This document shows positions 41,675 through 51,483 of a DNA stretch of 64,000 nucleotides, one piece after another. This stretch comes from Candidatus Accumulibacter appositus (lineage in GTDB: Bacteria > Pseudomonadota > Gammaproteobacteria > Burkholderiales > Rhodocyclaceae), in NCBI GenBank assembly GCA_000585055.1, contig JEMX01000060.1, forward strand, positions 1 through 64,000. The letters run 5' to 3'. The notes below the pieces were generated by a model. The model had not been told where the DNA came from. It searched no databases and saw only the letters and a list, made by a program, of their open reading frames with translations. Position 1 is the stretch's first letter. Each line of letters begins with the position of its first letter. A program made the translations under genes and the position numbers.

Positions 41675-41739
41675 CATGCTGTGGCTTCTTGCCGCAGGTT
41701 TTCGCAATCCGAACCAGGACCGTGACGACAGGTAAAGCC

Positions 41740-44580
41740 ATGATGAATCAGCTTTTTGGTAACTCCCTCCTCTTTGGCGGCAATGCGCCATTCGTCGAGG
41801 AGTTGTACGAAAACTATCTCGACAATCCCGGTTCAGTCTCCGAGCAGTGGCGCGAGTATTTCGACAAGCTGGCGCAGCTTCCGGGTCATGTCGCGCGCGA
41901 CGTGCCGCACTTGCCGGTCATCAATGCCTTCGCCGAGCAGGCGAGGAAAGGCGGCTATCGCGCAGCTGCGGTGGCTCCGGCGGATGACAAGAAGCAGGTC
42001 GGCATTCTGCAGATGATCACCGCTTATCGTTTCGCGGGTGATCGCTGGGCCAACCTTGACCCGCTCAAGCGTACACCGCGCCCGGTGTTGCCGCAGTTGG
42101 ACCCCGCCCACTACGGGCTTTCCGACGCCGACCTCAACACCATGTTTGCCGTCGGCTCGTTCAAGGGAGTGCCGGAACGCGCCACTTTCGGGCAGATTCT
42201 CGACGCCCTGAAAGCGACCTATTGCGGCTCGATTGGTGTCGAGTACATGTATCTGAGCACGCTTGAGGAGAAGCGCTGGCTGCAGGATCGCCTCGAACGT
42301 ATCCACTCCAAGCCCAGCTACACCGCGGGTGAGCGGATGCGCATGCTCGAGCGCCTGACCGCTGCCGAAACGCTCGAACGCTACCTGCATACGCGCTACG
42401 TCGGCCAGAAGCGTTTCTCCCTCGAGGGCGGCGAGTCGCTGATCGTGGCGCTGGACGAATTGATTCGTGTGGCCGGCACCGGCGGGGTTGATGAGATCGT
42501 CGTCGGCATGGCCCACCGCGGCCGTCTCAACGTGCTGGTGAACACCCTTGGTAAAGAGCCTTCGATGCTCTTCGACGAGTTCGAGGGCAAGAAGGCGCAG
42601 GATTTGGCTGCCGGTGACGTCAAGTACCACATGGGCTACTCTTCCGACGTCTCGACCCCTGGCGGCCCCTGCCATCTGACGCTGTCGTTCAACCCTTCGC
42701 ATCTGGAAATCGTGAACCCGGTGGTCGTCGGCTCGGTGTATTCCCGTCAGCGTCGTCGCGGCGAAGACGGCAAGGACAAGGTGCTGGCGGTACTCATTCA
42801 CGGCGATGCCGCCGTGGCCGGGCAGGGCGTCAACCAGGAAATGCTCAACTTCGCGCAAACGCGGGGCTATGGGGTGGGCGGCACGGTGCACATCGTGGTC
42901 AATAACCAGATCGGTTTCACCACCTCCGACCCGCGCGACTACCGTTCGTCGCTGTACTGCACCGATATCTTCAAGATGGCCGAGGCGCCGATCTTCCACG
43001 TCAATGGCGACGATCCGGAAGCCGTGGCGCTGGTCACTGGTATCGCCATGGAGTATCGCAAGACCTTCAAGAAGGACGTCGTCGTCGATATCGTCTGCTA
43101 TCGCAAGCTCGGCCACAATGAGCAGGACGAGCCGATGGTCACGCAACCGCTGATGTACAAGAAGATCCAGCAGCATCCGGGGACGCGCAAGCTCTACGCG
43201 GAAAAGCTGGTTGGCGAGGGGGTGCTTGCGCCGGAGGGCCCGGACGAGATCATCGCCGACTATCGTGCCCATCTCGATCGTGGCGAGCTCCTGTACAACC
43301 CGGTGCTTGCCGGCTACAAGCATCCGATGACCATCGACTGGTCGTCCTTCCTGCCACCGAACTACATCGAAACCTGCGATACGAGAGTACCGATTAGCGA
43401 GTTGCAGCGCCTGTCCGAGCGCCTGACGACCCTGCCTGAGGGCTTCACTCTGCACAGCCGCGTCAAGAAGATCATCGACGACCGCCGCCTGATGGGCCAA
43501 GGAGAGTTGCCGGTAGACTGGGGAATGGCTGAAAACCTCGCCTACGCGTCCTTGCTGGTGTCCAGCTACGGGGTTCGCATTTCCGGCGAAGATGTCGGCC
43601 GGAGCACCTTTTTCCACCGCCATGCGGCGCTGCACGACCAGAATCGTGAGAGCTGGGATCGTGGTACCTATTACCCGCTGGCCTTCCTCCAGGAGAAGCA
43701 GGCCAGCTTCCAGTGCTTCGATTCGGTTCTTTCGGAAGAGGCCATTCTTGCCTTCGAGTATGGCTATTCCACCGCCAACCCCTACGAACTGGTGGTCTGG
43801 GAAGCGCAGTTCGGCGACTTCGCGAACGGTGCACAGGTGGTCATCGACCAGTTTCTCGCCGCCGGTGAGGCCAAGTGGGGTCGCGCCAGCGGCCTGGTGC
43901 TGCTCTTGCCGCACGGTTACGAAGGGCAGGGGCCGGAGCACTCGTCGGCTCGCATCGAACGCTACATGCAGCTTTCCGCCGAGATGAACATGGAGGTTTG
44001 CCAACCAACAACGCCGGCGCAGGTTTTCCACTTGCTACGTCGGCAGGCGGTGCGCAACCAACGCAAGCCGTTGATCGTCTTCTCGCCGAAGTCGCTGCTG
44101 CGTCACAAAGACGCCACCTCGAGTCTCGAAGAGCTCAGCGACGGCGAGTTTCGGCGCGTGATTGGCGAAGTCGAGCCCATCAACGCCAAGAAAGTGACCC
44201 GCGTCATCTTCTGTTCCGGCAAGGTTTACTACGATCTGGTCGCAGCGCGCCACGAGCGGAAGATCGGCCACATCGCGATTGCCCGCCTGGAACAGCTCTA
44301 TCCCTTCCCGCAGACGTCCTTCCACGAAGAGCTGGCGAAGTATCCGAAGGCAACGGAAATCGTCTGGTGTCAGGAGGAGCCGCGCAATCAGGGACCGTGG
44401 TACTGGATCGCCTCGCGTCAGCATCTGTCGCGCGAGCTCAGCGACAAGCAGCATCTGCTGCTCGTCTCCCGCCCGGCCGCCGCTTCCCCCGCAGTCGGCT
44501 ATGCAAGCAAGCATAACGCCCAACAAAAGGCTCTGATCGACTCCGCGCTTGGTGAGATCGAGTACTACAAACTGGCCTAG
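41740..44580 (+). CDS. sucA: 2-oxoglutarate dehydrogenase E1 component
   Basis: Thiamine-diphosphate-dependent decarboxylase of the oxoglutarate dehydrogenase complex. The 946-residue protein has the E1o N-terminal FVEELYENYLDNPGSV (E2-binding), GMAHRGRLNVLVNTLGK, ThDP-binding HGDAAVAGQGVNQEM ... VNNQIGFTTSDPRDYRSS, and the C-terminal transketolase half (GEDVGRSTFFHRHA, LLPHGYEGQGPEHSSARIER). Start ATG 41740 is preceded by AGG at seven bases. Confidence 0.96.
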   Translation: MMNQLFGNSLLFGGNAPFVEELYENYLDNPGSVSEQWREYFDKLAQLPGHVARDVPHLPVINAFAEQARKGGYRAAAVAPADDKKQVGILQMITAYRFAGDRWANLDPLKRTPRPVLPQLDPAHYGLSDADLNTMFAVGSFKGVPERATFGQILDALKATYCGSIGVEYMYLSTLEEKRWLQDRLERIHSKPSYTAGERMRMLERLTAAETLERYLHTRYVGQKRFSLEGGESLIVALDELIRVAGTGGVDEIVVGMAHRGRLNVLVNTLGKEPSMLFDEFEGKKAQDLAAGDVKYHMGYSSDVSTPGGPCHLTLSFNPSHLEIVNPVVVGSVYSRQRRRGEDGKDKVLAVLIHGDAAVAGQGVNQEMLNFAQTRGYGVGGTVHIVVNNQIGFTTSDPRDYRSSLYCTDIFKMAEAPIFHVNGDDPEAVALVTGIAMEYRKTFKKDVVVDIVCYRKLGHNEQDEPMVTQPLMYKKIQQHPGTRKLYAEKLVGEGVLAPEGPDEIIADYRAHLDRGELLYNPVLAGYKHPMTIDWSSFLPPNYIETCDTRVPISELQRLSERLTTLPEGFTLHSRVKKIIDDRRLMGQGELPVDWGMAENLAYASLLVSSYGVRISGEDVGRSTFFHRHAALHDQNRESWDRGTYYPLAFLQEKQASFQCFDSVLSEEAILAFEYGYSTANPYELVVWEAQFGDFANGAQVVIDQFLAAGEAKWGRASGLVLLLPHGYEGQGPEHSSARIERYMQLSAEMNMEVCQPTTPAQVFHLLRRQAVRNQRKPLIVFSPKSLLRHKDATSSLEELSDGEFRRVIGEVEPINAKKVTRVIFCSGKVYYDLVAARHERKIGHIAIARLEQLYPFPQTSFHEELAKYPKATEIVWCQEEPRNQGPWYWIASRQHLSRELSDKQHLLLVSRPAAASPAVGYASKHNAQQKALIDSALGEIEYYKLA

Positions 44581-44592
44581 AACGGAGAGAAA

Positions 44593-45873
44593 ATGATCAT
44601 CGACGTCAAAGTTCCACAGCTCTCGGAATCAGTTGCTGAAGCGACGCTGGTTTCATGGCACAAGAAAGCCGGCGAAGCGGTCGCTCGGGATGAGAACCTG
44701 ATCGACATCGAGACCGACAAAGTGGTTCTCGAACTGCCGGCACCCGATGGTGGCGTATTGGTTGAAATCGTCAAGGGCGACGGCGATACGGTTGTTGCGG
44801 GCGAAGTCATTGCACGGATCGACACCACGGCGCAGGCCGGAGCGGTTGCCGCTGCGGCAGCAAAGCCAGCGGCCGCGAATGCCGCACCAGCGAAAGCGGC
44901 CGTGGCAGCTGGAGCGACGGCGGCTGACGTGGCCATGCCGGCGGCACGCAAGATTCTCGAAGAGAAGGGTATCGCGGCTGGCGACGTGGTTGGTACCGGT
45001 CGTGGTGGGCGAGTGAGCAAGGCCGATGCTGTGGCCGCCGAGATTCCAGGCGTGCGACCGGTGGCCGCGACGGTCGGCCCTGCTGTCGCCGCGCCGGCTG
45101 CTGCTCCGGCGGCGAGTGCTGCCCCGGCTCCGGCCCTGGCCACTGCTCCGGCAGTGACTGTGGCTCTTGGCGATCGCCCGGAGCAGCGGGTGCCGATGTC
45201 GCGTCTGCGTGCGCGGGTTGCCGAGCGTCTGCTGCAGTCGCAGGCCAACAATGCCATCCTGACCACTTTCAACGAAGTGAATATGGGCCCGGTCATGGCG
45301 CTGCGCAAGCAGTACGGCGAGCGCTTTGAAAAAGCACATGGCGTACGCCTGGGCTTCATGGGCTTCTTCGTGAAGGCCGCAGTCGCGGCGCTGCAGAAGT
45401 TTCCGATCATCAACTCCTCGGTCGATGGCAGCGACATCGTCTATCACGGCTATATCGACATCGGTATCGCTGTCGGTAGCCCGCGTGGTCTGGTGGTGCC
45501 GATTCTGCGCGACGCCGACCAGATGTCGATCGCCGACATCGAGAAGAAGATCGGGGAGTTCGGTGCCAAGGCCAAGGACGGCAAGCTGTCGATGGAAGAT
45601 CTCACCGGCGGCACCTTCTCGATCTCGAACGGCGGCGTCTTCGGGTCAATGTTGTCGACGCCGATCATCAACCCGCCGCAGTCGGCAATCCTCGGCATCC
45701 ATGCCACCAAGGATCGTCCGGTGGTCGAAAACGGTCAGGTCGTCATTCGCCCGATCAACTACCTGGCCATGTCCTACGACCACCGCATCGTTGATGGTCG
45801 TGAAGCTGTCCTCGGCCTGGTGACGATGAAGGAGGCGCTGGAAGATCCGGCCCGTCTGCTCCTCGGCGTCTAG
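44593..45873 (+). CDS. sucB: Dihydrolipoamide succinyltransferase (E2 of 2-oxoglutarate dehydrogenase)
   Basis: E2 core of the complex: an N-terminal lipoyl domain (lipoyl Lys in [10 protein letters not shown], residue about 43), an Ala/Pro linker, the peripheral subunit-binding domain ([20 protein letters not shown]), a second Ala/Pro linker, and the acyltransferase domain ending [13 protein letters not shown] with the catalytic His. The 426-residue protein lies 12 bases after sucA. Confidence 0.95.
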   Translation: MIIDVKVPQLSESVAEATLVSWHKKAGEAVARDENLIDIETDKVVLELPAPDGGVLVEIVKGDGDTVVAGEVIARIDTTAQAGAVAAAAAKPAAANAAPAKAAVAAGATAADVAMPAARKILEEKGIAAGDVVGTGRGGRVSKADAVAAEIPGVRPVAATVGPAVAAPAAAPAASAAPAPALATAPAVTVALGDRPEQRVPMSRLRARVAERLLQSQANNAILTTFNEVNMGPVMALRKQYGERFEKAHGVRLGFMGFFVKAAVAALQKFPIINSSVDGSDIVYHGYIDIGIAVGSPRGLVVPILRDADQMSIADIEKKIGEFGAKAKDGKLSMEDLTGGTFSISNGGVFGSMLSTPIINPPQSAILGIHATKDRPVVENGQVVIRPINYLAMSYDHRIVDGREAVLGLVTMKEALEDPARLLLGV

Positions 45874-45887
45874 GCTTTCACCACCGA

Positions 45888-45929
45888 GGCACGGAGTCGC
45901 AGGGTTTCACGCCGTGCGAACTCCGTGCC
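45888..45929. repeat. Inverted repeat between sucB and lpd
   Basis: GGCACGGAGT at 45888-45897 pairs exactly with ACTCCGTGCC at 45920-45929 over a 22-base loop. The flanks CACCACCGAGGCACGGAG and CTCCGTGCCCTTGTCTCTCT resemble a widespread intergenic repeat of the CACGGAG type. No T-run follows, so it is not a standard terminator. Confidence 0.65.
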
Positions 45930-45963
45930 CTTGTCTCTCTGCGGCTGGAAAGGGAAAACAAAC

Positions 45964-47400
45964 ATGTCCAAGCAATTTGACGTTCTCGTTGTCGGTGGGG
46001 GCCCCGGTGGCTATATCGCCGCCATTCGCGCGGCGCAACTGGGTTTCAACGTTGCCTGTTGTGAATCCAATCCCTACGCCGATCCGAAAGGCGAGCCGCG
46101 TCTCGGTGGTACCTGCCTGAACGTTGGCTGCATTCCGTCGAAAGCCTTGTTGCACACCTCGCATCTTTTTGAGGAAGCCGGGCACGGCTTTGCTGCGCAG
46201 GGAATCGGAGTCGGAACGCCAACCATTGACGTCGCCAAAATGGTCGGCCGCAAGGACGCTATCGTCAAACAGCTCACCACCGGTATCAAGGGCTTGTTCA
46301 AGAAGAACAAGGTGACCCTGCTCAATGGCCATGGTGCCTTCGTCGGCCGCAAGGGTGCGGCGGGAAGCGAAGTCTGGCAGCTCAAGGTCGGTGACACCGT
46401 CGTCGAGGCCAAGCAGGTGATTGTTGCCACCGGTTCCAGGGCACGCCACTTGCCCGGTGTTCCGGTCGATAACGAGATTGTTTGCGACAACATCGGCGCG
46501 CTCGACATTGGTGTTGTGCCGAAGAAGCTGGCGGTCATTGGCGCTGGAGTCATCGGCCTCGAAATGGGCAGCGTCTGGCGGCGTCTCGGCGCCGAAGTGA
46601 CGCTCCTGGAAGCGCTGCCCGAGTTCCTTTCCCTGGCCGACGTCGATGTCGCCAAGGAAGCCGCCAAGCTGTTTGCCAAACAGGGGCTGCAGATACTCAC
46701 CGGCATCGAGATCGGCGACGTCAAGATCTCGCAGAAGGGTGTGTCGATCGACTACACCGACAGCAACGGCCAGGAACAGAAGCTGGATGCCGACCGTTTG
46801 ATCGTCTCGATTGGCCGCATCCCGAACACCGACGGCCTTCATGCCGACAAGGTCGGGCTGAAACTCACCGAGCGTGGTCAGATCGAAGTCGACGCCCATT
46901 GCCGTACCAATCTTCCCGGGGTGTGGGCGGTGGGCGACGTGGTTGCTGGTCCGATGCTCGCACACAAGGCGATGGAAGAGGGGGTGATGGTCGCCGAGAT
47001 CATGGCCGGCCAGGCGGGTCACTGCAACTTCGACACCATTCCCTGGGTGATCTACACCAGTCCGGAAATCGCCTGGGTTGGCAGGACCGAGCAGCAGTTG
47101 AAAGCGGACGGCGTGGCCTTCAAGGCCGGCAAGATCCCGTTTGCCGCCAACGGCCGGGCACTGGGGATGGGCGACCCGAGCGGCTTCGTCAAGATGCTGA
47201 CCTGTGCCACGAGCGACCGCATTCTCGGCGTACACATCATTGGTCCGAATGCTTCCGAGTTGATTTCCGAAGGCGTCGTGGCGATGGAGTTCGGCGCCGC
47301 ATCCGAAGATCTGGCGCGGATCTGTCACGCGCACCCGACGCTCTCGGAAGTGGTGCACGAAGCTGCCCTGGCCTGCGACAAGCGGCCGCTGCACTTCTAG
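45964..47400 (+). CDS. lpd: Dihydrolipoyl dehydrogenase (E3)
   Basis: FAD flavoenzyme that reoxidises E2-bound dihydrolipoamide. The 478-residue protein has [19 protein letters not shown], the redox disulfide [16 protein letters not shown], the NAD motif [30 protein letters not shown] and the C-terminal [15 protein letters not shown] with the catalytic His-Glu. Start ATG 45964 ([13 protein letters not shown]) is supported by GGAAAA upstream. Confidence 0.96.
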   Translation: MSKQFDVLVVGGGPGGYIAAIRAAQLGFNVACCESNPYADPKGEPRLGGTCLNVGCIPSKALLHTSHLFEEAGHGFAAQGIGVGTPTIDVAKMVGRKDAIVKQLTTGIKGLFKKNKVTLLNGHGAFVGRKGAAGSEVWQLKVGDTVVEAKQVIVATGSRARHLPGVPVDNEIVCDNIGALDIGVVPKKLAVIGAGVIGLEMGSVWRRLGAEVTLLEALPEFLSLADVDVAKEAAKLFAKQGLQILTGIEIGDVKISQKGVSIDYTDSNGQEQKLDADRLIVSIGRIPNTDGLHADKVGLKLTERGQIEVDAHCRTNLPGVWAVGDVVAGPMLAHKAMEEGVMVAEIMAGQAGHCNFDTIPWVIYTSPEIAWVGRTEQQLKADGVAFKAGKIPFAANGRALGMGDPSGFVKMLTCATSDRILGVHIIGPNASELISEGVVAMEFGAASEDLARICHAHPTLSEVVHEAALACDKRPLHF

Positions 47401-47450
47401 GCGATTTTCGGGAGGCGTCTGCGCGTCGCTTGCAATTAGCAGACAAGGAC

Positions 47451-47494
47451 GAGGGGGCGAACTGCCGTTGCGCAGCTCGCCCCCTCTCGTTTTT
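47451..47494 (+). terminator. Intrinsic terminator after lpd
   Basis: GAGGGGGCGA (47451-47460) pairs with TCGCCCCCTC (47477-47486), with an inner CTGC/GCAG pairing, followed by TCGTTTTT. It marks the end of the TCA block and also faces the convergent MBL gene. Confidence 0.85.
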
Positions 47495-47541
47495 CTGCCT
47501 TGCGGCTGGCCGCCGCGGCAGTTGCAGCCACTCTCCCTCGT

Positions 47542-48174
47542 TTAGTCGCCGCAGAAGGGGTTGCTGCGTCGCTCGGCACCGAAGGTGGACATCGGTCCGT
47601 GTCCGGGAAGAAAGGCAACGTCCTTGCCGAGGGGCCACAGGCGGGTGCGGATCGACGAAATCAGCGTATCGAAATCGCCTTTCGGAAAATCGGTGCGCCC
47701 GATCGAACCCTGGAAGAGGACGTCGCCGACGATCGCCAGCTGATCGGCCTTGCTGAAGAAGACGATATGTCCGGGGGTGTGCCCCGGGCAATGCAGGACA
47801 TCCATCTCGACTTCGCCAAAACGCACCGTATCGCCCTGTTCAAGCCAGCGGTCGGGCGTGAAGGCGCGGACATTCGGCAGGCCGAACATCTTGCTCTGTT
47901 GCTCCATGCCGTCGATCCAGAACTGGTCGTCTTTTTGCGGTCCCTCGATCGGCAGCGACAGACGCTCGGCCAGTTCGGCAACCGCACCGGCGTGATCGAC
48001 ATGGCCGTGGGTGACCAGGATTTTTTCCAGGACCACGCCGTTCGCCTCGACTGCGCGCAGAATACGCGCCACGTCGCCGCCGGGATCGACCACCGCGCCA
48101 CGTTTCGTTTGCTCGCACCACAGCAGGCTGCAGTTCTGGGCGAAGGGGGTTACCGGGATGATCTGATATTTCAT
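47542..48174 (-). CDS. MBL-fold metallo-hydrolase (glyoxalase II-like, YcbL type)
   Basis: A 210-residue metallo-beta-lactamase-fold hydrolase with VTHGHVDHAGAV (HxHxDH), CPGHTPGHIVFF (His), GDVLFQGSIGRTDFP (bridging Asp) and LPGHGPMSTFG (last His). The compact length and missing C-terminal helix domain fit type II glyoxalase-like YcbL proteins rather than GloB. ATG 48174 (MKYQIIPVTPFAQN) is the family start. Confidence 0.88.
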   Translation of the reverse strand: MKYQIIPVTPFAQNCSLLWCEQTKRGAVVDPGGDVARILRAVEANGVVLEKILVTHGHVDHAGAVAELAERLSLPIEGPQKDDQFWIDGMEQQSKMFGLPNVRAFTPDRWLEQGDTVRFGEVEMDVLHCPGHTPGHIVFFSKADQLAIVGDVLFQGSIGRTDFPKGDFDTLISSIRTRLWPLGKDVAFLPGHGPMSTFGAERRSNPFCGD

Positions 48175-48271
48175 GGTCGAGAGGCGCGTCAGGATGGGTT
48201 GAACAGAGCACGCAGTATACCTTGGGAAGCTGCGGCTGATGGCTCGGGCTCGTCCCTGTGCCCGGGCGCTT

Positions 48272-48634
48272 TCATGGTCCGAGGGCCGCAATGCGGTACT
48301 CGGCCAGCAGGCGATCGGCGCGTGCCGAGTGCGCCCGCTCCTTCATCTTGCTGCGGTAGGCCTCACTCGCTTCCCGACCACACCAGGCGAGGATGACTTC
48401 CGGCGGGCTGGGGTGGTCGGGCAGATAGCTGCTGAGATCGTACACCTCGCCGTTGATCGCCATCCAGCAATCATCGGAGCTGTTGTGCCTGGCCACCTCG
48501 CTGAGTGCGTAAGCCTTGCTGTCTGCTACCGGCAGCGGCGCCTCGACTTCCGCGGGCAGCCATAAGTCGGTCGTCGCGAAGCCGAGTAACAGTAGCCAGA
48601 AAAATGCGGTAGCGATGATGAACAATTGGCGCAT
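48272..48634 (-). CDS. Membrane-anchored cytochrome b5-like heme-binding protein
   Basis: A 120-residue protein: N-terminal membrane helix (residues 4-24), then a cytochrome b5 fold: SEVARHNSSDDCWMAINGEV, YDLSSYLPDHPSPPEVILAW, CGREASEAY, with His in DHP as one heme ligand and His in KERAHSARAD as the probable second. Its ATG overlaps the stop of the flavoprotein gene upstream (TGATG), so the two probably form one electron-transfer unit. Confidence 0.82.
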   Translation of the reverse strand: MRQLFIIATAFFWLLLLGFATTDLWLPAEVEAPLPVADSKAYALSEVARHNSSDDCWMAINGEVYDLSSYLPDHPSPPEVILAWCGREASEAYRSKMKERAHSARADRLLAEYRIAALGP

Positions 48635-49923
48635 CAGCGGAAGTCGAAACTCTCGAAATGGATGGCCGCGGCGCCGACCCCGCGCTGACGCAGCGCTACG
48701 CTGATCGCTGCCAGCAGTGGCTGTGGTCCACACAGATGCACCTCTCGTTCGCCTAACCCGGGCACCTGCTCCAGCAGGTGGTCGAAGTCCGGCAGCGCCT
48801 CGCCGCTAGCGTCGCTGAGCAGCTCGAACAGTGGATCTTCGCGGGCGGTCGTGGCGAGTTCCTCCAGGAACGCAGCATTGGCCGTATGGCGATAGAGGTA
48901 GATCAGCGTCGTCGGCTGGCTGCAGGCTTGCGCTCGCAATTTGGCGATGAACGGAGTGATGCCGATGCCGCCAGCGATCCACAGTCGTGGCGCGGAGCCG
49001 AGGTCGTCGAGAAAAGTGCCAAAGGGCCCTTCGAGGTGTACCAGAACCCCCGCTTCGACTTCCTGGAGGCGTTGCGAACAGGGCCCCAGCGCTTTGATAC
49101 AAATGCGCAGTCGGCCCTGCTGATCGATGGCACTGACGGTGAAGGGATGATATTCGCCACAGCCGTGATAACTTGCCCCGTCGCCGAAGGCGGCGAGAAC
49201 GAACTGGCCAGGGCTAACTGTCAGTGCGGCGGCACACGGCGCCAGTGAGGCTTCGATCATTCCTGTGGCGGGTTTTTCGACCTGCGTCACCCGGTAGGGA
49301 TGGGCGGCCAGACCGAGGTCACTGGCCAGCAGGCGCCAGCCGAGGGCCAGCGCTGCGATGAGCAGCAAGGCAAGGAGTAGCGGCTCGTTGCCGAGCAGTA
49401 CGTAGACGTGCATCAAGCCGAGAAGGACGCCGCCGGCAAGCAGGAAATGAAAGCTCCGCCAGCGCCGGTAGGGCAGGTGCACGGCGAAAGTGCTTGTCAG
49501 GCCGAGCATCAGCAGGAGCAGTCCGGCCCAGCCAAGCCACAGGGGCCAGGATTGCGCCCGCGGATCGAGCGTTTGCCAGGCCAGTGGCGGCGCTTCTGCC
49601 CAGGCGTCGAGCGCCAGCGCCAGCGGGTGACAGAGCAGAAACAGGTAGGCGAAGACACCACAGCGGTGATGCCAGCGATAGCTCAGTTCGAGGCCGCCCA
49701 GCAGGCGTGCCAGGCGAGTCTCGCGAATCATCAGCACGAGACTGGCCACCAGCAGGCCGGTGCCCGCCCATCCCGCGGCGATGCCGGTGCTGCGCCAGAA
49801 GCTCAGGCCCTCAGGGAACGCCCAGCAGACGCTGGCGAGGGCGATCGACAGGGCCAGCATCGGCGCGACGAAGCGGCGGGCTGAGGCGGCGTCTGGCGCG
49901 GCGGCGGTCGGCCAGATGTTCAT
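48634..49923 (-). CDS. Ferric reductase-like membrane flavoprotein (FAD/NAD-binding)
   Basis: A 429-residue protein. Residues about 20-215 hold six to seven helices of the ferric reductase-like heme-b domain (YRWHHRCGVFAYLFLLCHPL, RRWRSFHFLLAGGVLLGLMH with paired His). Residues 220-429 are a ferredoxin-reductase-type module: YHPFTVSAID (FAD site RxYS/T-like), VHLEGPFGTFL, IAGGIGITPFIAKL and EVHLCGPQPLLAAI (NAD). The role is probably transmembrane electron transfer with the cytochrome b5 protein; the acceptor is unknown. Confidence 0.83.
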   Translation of the reverse strand: MNIWPTAAAPDAASARRFVAPMLALSIALASVCWAFPEGLSFWRSTGIAAGWAGTGLLVASLVLMIRETRLARLLGGLELSYRWHHRCGVFAYLFLLCHPLALALDAWAEAPPLAWQTLDPRAQSWPLWLGWAGLLLLMLGLTSTFAVHLPYRRWRSFHFLLAGGVLLGLMHVYVLLGNEPLLLALLLIAALALGWRLLASDLGLAAHPYRVTQVEKPATGMIEASLAPCAAALTVSPGQFVLAAFGDGASYHGCGEYHPFTVSAIDQQGRLRICIKALGPCSQRLQEVEAGVLVHLEGPFGTFLDDLGSAPRLWIAGGIGITPFIAKLRAQACSQPTTLIYLYRHTANAAFLEELATTAREDPLFELLSDASGEALPDFDHLLEQVPGLGEREVHLCGPQPLLAAISVALRQRGVGAAAIHFESFDFR

Positions 49924-50228
49924 TCCAGTCTGCCGCGCGCACGCAGCTTGTCACAGCCGGATTCCTTCGACGCTTCGAGAATGGCACCGGCCCGACGGGC
50001 ACGTTCGGACATTTCGGTGTGGTGCTTTTTCTGGTAGGCCTTGCATTCCTGGTAAGTCGTGAAGCTGCGCATCAGGCGCTGGTGCTCGACACGCTCGTCC
50101 GGGGTCATGAACTGCCAGCCGGAGGTGTTCTGGCGCGCGGCGTGCCAGGGAGCCGCGGCCAGAGCGGCGGTGAGCAGCTGCAGAAGCAGCACGCTTGCCA
50201 GCAGCGTCCTGTGCGCGAATGGCTTCAT
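49920..50228 (-). CDS. Small secreted protein of unknown function
   Basis: A 102-residue protein with signal peptide (residues 1-24, ending LAA) and a short polar mature part with two cysteines: FMTPDERVEHQRLMRSFTTY, QECKAYQKKHHTEMSERARR. It overlaps the ferric reductase-like gene by ATGA, so it is probably co-transcribed with the electron-transfer pair. The mature sequence resembles short periplasmic proteins of beta/gammaproteobacteria without assigned role. Confidence 0.7.
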   Translation of the reverse strand: MKPFAHRTLLASVLLLQLLTAALAAAPWHAARQNTSGWQFMTPDERVEHQRLMRSFTTYQECKAYQKKHHTEMSERARRAGAILEASKESGCDKLRARGRLE

Positions 50229-50259
50229 CGATTACGGTAGCGGAGGGATTTCCACGCTC

Positions 50260-51402
50260 TCAAGGCGCGATCTGCAGTTGCGCCGGGTCGAGGAGCAGGA
50301 AGCGGGCAAAGCGCTGCTGCTTCCGGCTGCCGTCGTCGCTGACGATGACGATGCGTGGCTGGCCATCGATCAGCGCCGCGCTGATCCCCTCGGCGTGCTC
50401 GAAACCGGGCAGGCCGGCAACGCTGACCCGGCGCGCCGGGTCTTGCTCATCGCCACTCCAGAACCAAAGTTCGAACTGCACCTGCGCGCGCGCCACCGGA
50501 CCTGCGATGAGCAGATAGCCCTTCAGCAGGGGGACGTAAGTCATGCCGCGGATGCCGTTGCCGCCAAGGTCGAGGGTGGTCAGCGAGGTGGCGATGTCGG
50601 GCGTGCTGGCCGCTGCAAACAGCCTTGCCGGGTCTCGCAGGTAGGTGACAATTGCGCGCCCTTCGAGCAGCGGTGAGCGAAATCCGATCAGCAGGGCGCG
50701 CTGGTCTGGACTCATGGTCAGGCCCTCGATGTTGAGCCCGCCATCAGCCTTTACGTCGCGTATCTCGGCCGCAGCAGCCAGCAGCGGGTGCGCTGCGGTC
50801 AAGGCCTGTTTCAGGCCGGTGACGATGCCGGCGTCGACGACGCGCTCGCCGTCGATGCGAAAGCGGATCAGTTTTTCGCGTGCTGCATGCGCTTCGCCGT
50901 CCTTGTCGCGGGAGTGAGAGGTGATGGCGTAGACGACTCCTGCGCGGTCGACGGCGACCCCTTCAAGGTCGTCGAGTTCGCCGAGTTCGCCAGGCTCCTC
51001 TTTCTGCGCGCCTTTGTCGAACACGCCGAGGGCGTGGCGGAGCTGGTCAAGCAAGCTCGCCTCGCGCTTGGCTCCGTCGATTGTCAACGGCGTACTACTG
51101 ACCTGACCAACGCCGTCGATGTTGAGCAGGCAGAGCGGCTGCCGACTGTCGTCCTCAACAACGATGAAGCGGCCGTCGGGGAGTTGCTGGATGCCCGATG
51201 GCTCATAGACGCCGGGCAGGGTTTGGAAGCTGGGGTGCGCGTTCGGTGGCATTTGCGGGTTCTCCGGCCGGGGGTAGGGTGTGCGCATCGTGTGCATGCG
51301 GCGTTGTGCTTGTGTTTGCTGCGCCGATCGCAGTATCCATGGCAGTGGAGTGGTCGTCAATCGAGCCCTCGCCGTGTTCAGAAAGTCATTGCCCTCGCGC
51401 AT
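50260..51402 (-). CDS. DUF3616 domain protein (beta-propeller-like)
   Basis: A 380-residue protein matching the DUF3616 pattern: YEPSGIQQLPDGRFIVVEDD, LDDLEGVAVDRAGVVYAITS, GLNIEGLTMSPDQRALLIGF, PGFEHAEGISAALIDG. The repeated xxEG/xxDG blade signals suggest a propeller fold. Starts at 51402 (AGGA nine bases upstream) or at 51297/51288 are possible. No clear signal peptide. Function unknown. Confidence 0.7.
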   Translation of the reverse strand: MREGNDFLNTARARLTTTPLPWILRSAQQTQAQRRMHTMRTPYPRPENPQMPPNAHPSFQTLPGVYEPSGIQQLPDGRFIVVEDDSRQPLCLLNIDGVGQVSSTPLTIDGAKREASLLDQLRHALGVFDKGAQKEEPGELGELDDLEGVAVDRAGVVYAITSHSRDKDGEAHAAREKLIRFRIDGERVVDAGIVTGLKQALTAAHPLLAAAAEIRDVKADGGLNIEGLTMSPDQRALLIGFRSPLLEGRAIVTYLRDPARLFAAASTPDIATSLTTLDLGGNGIRGMTYVPLLKGYLLIAGPVARAQVQFELWFWSGDEQDPARRVSVAGLPGFEHAEGISAALIDGQPRIVIVSDDGSRKQQRFARFLLLDPAQLQIAP

Positions 51403-51483
51403 GGTGGCTAGTTCCTGTGCGTAGAAGAGGGCTGCGTTTGCCGGGCTTGTTCCGCGCTGTCCTGCACGATTCGTGACGGGAAG

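Noticed and set aside
41833-44031. Long antisense open frame (732 codons) opposite sucA
   Set aside because: sucA is certain from domain motifs; GC-rich codon use produces long antisense frames, and this one has no recognisable domain.
45907-47394. 495-codon frame opposite lpd; similar one at 52528-54186 opposite icd
   Set aside because: Both lie fully antisense to strongly conserved enzymes and show no domain features.
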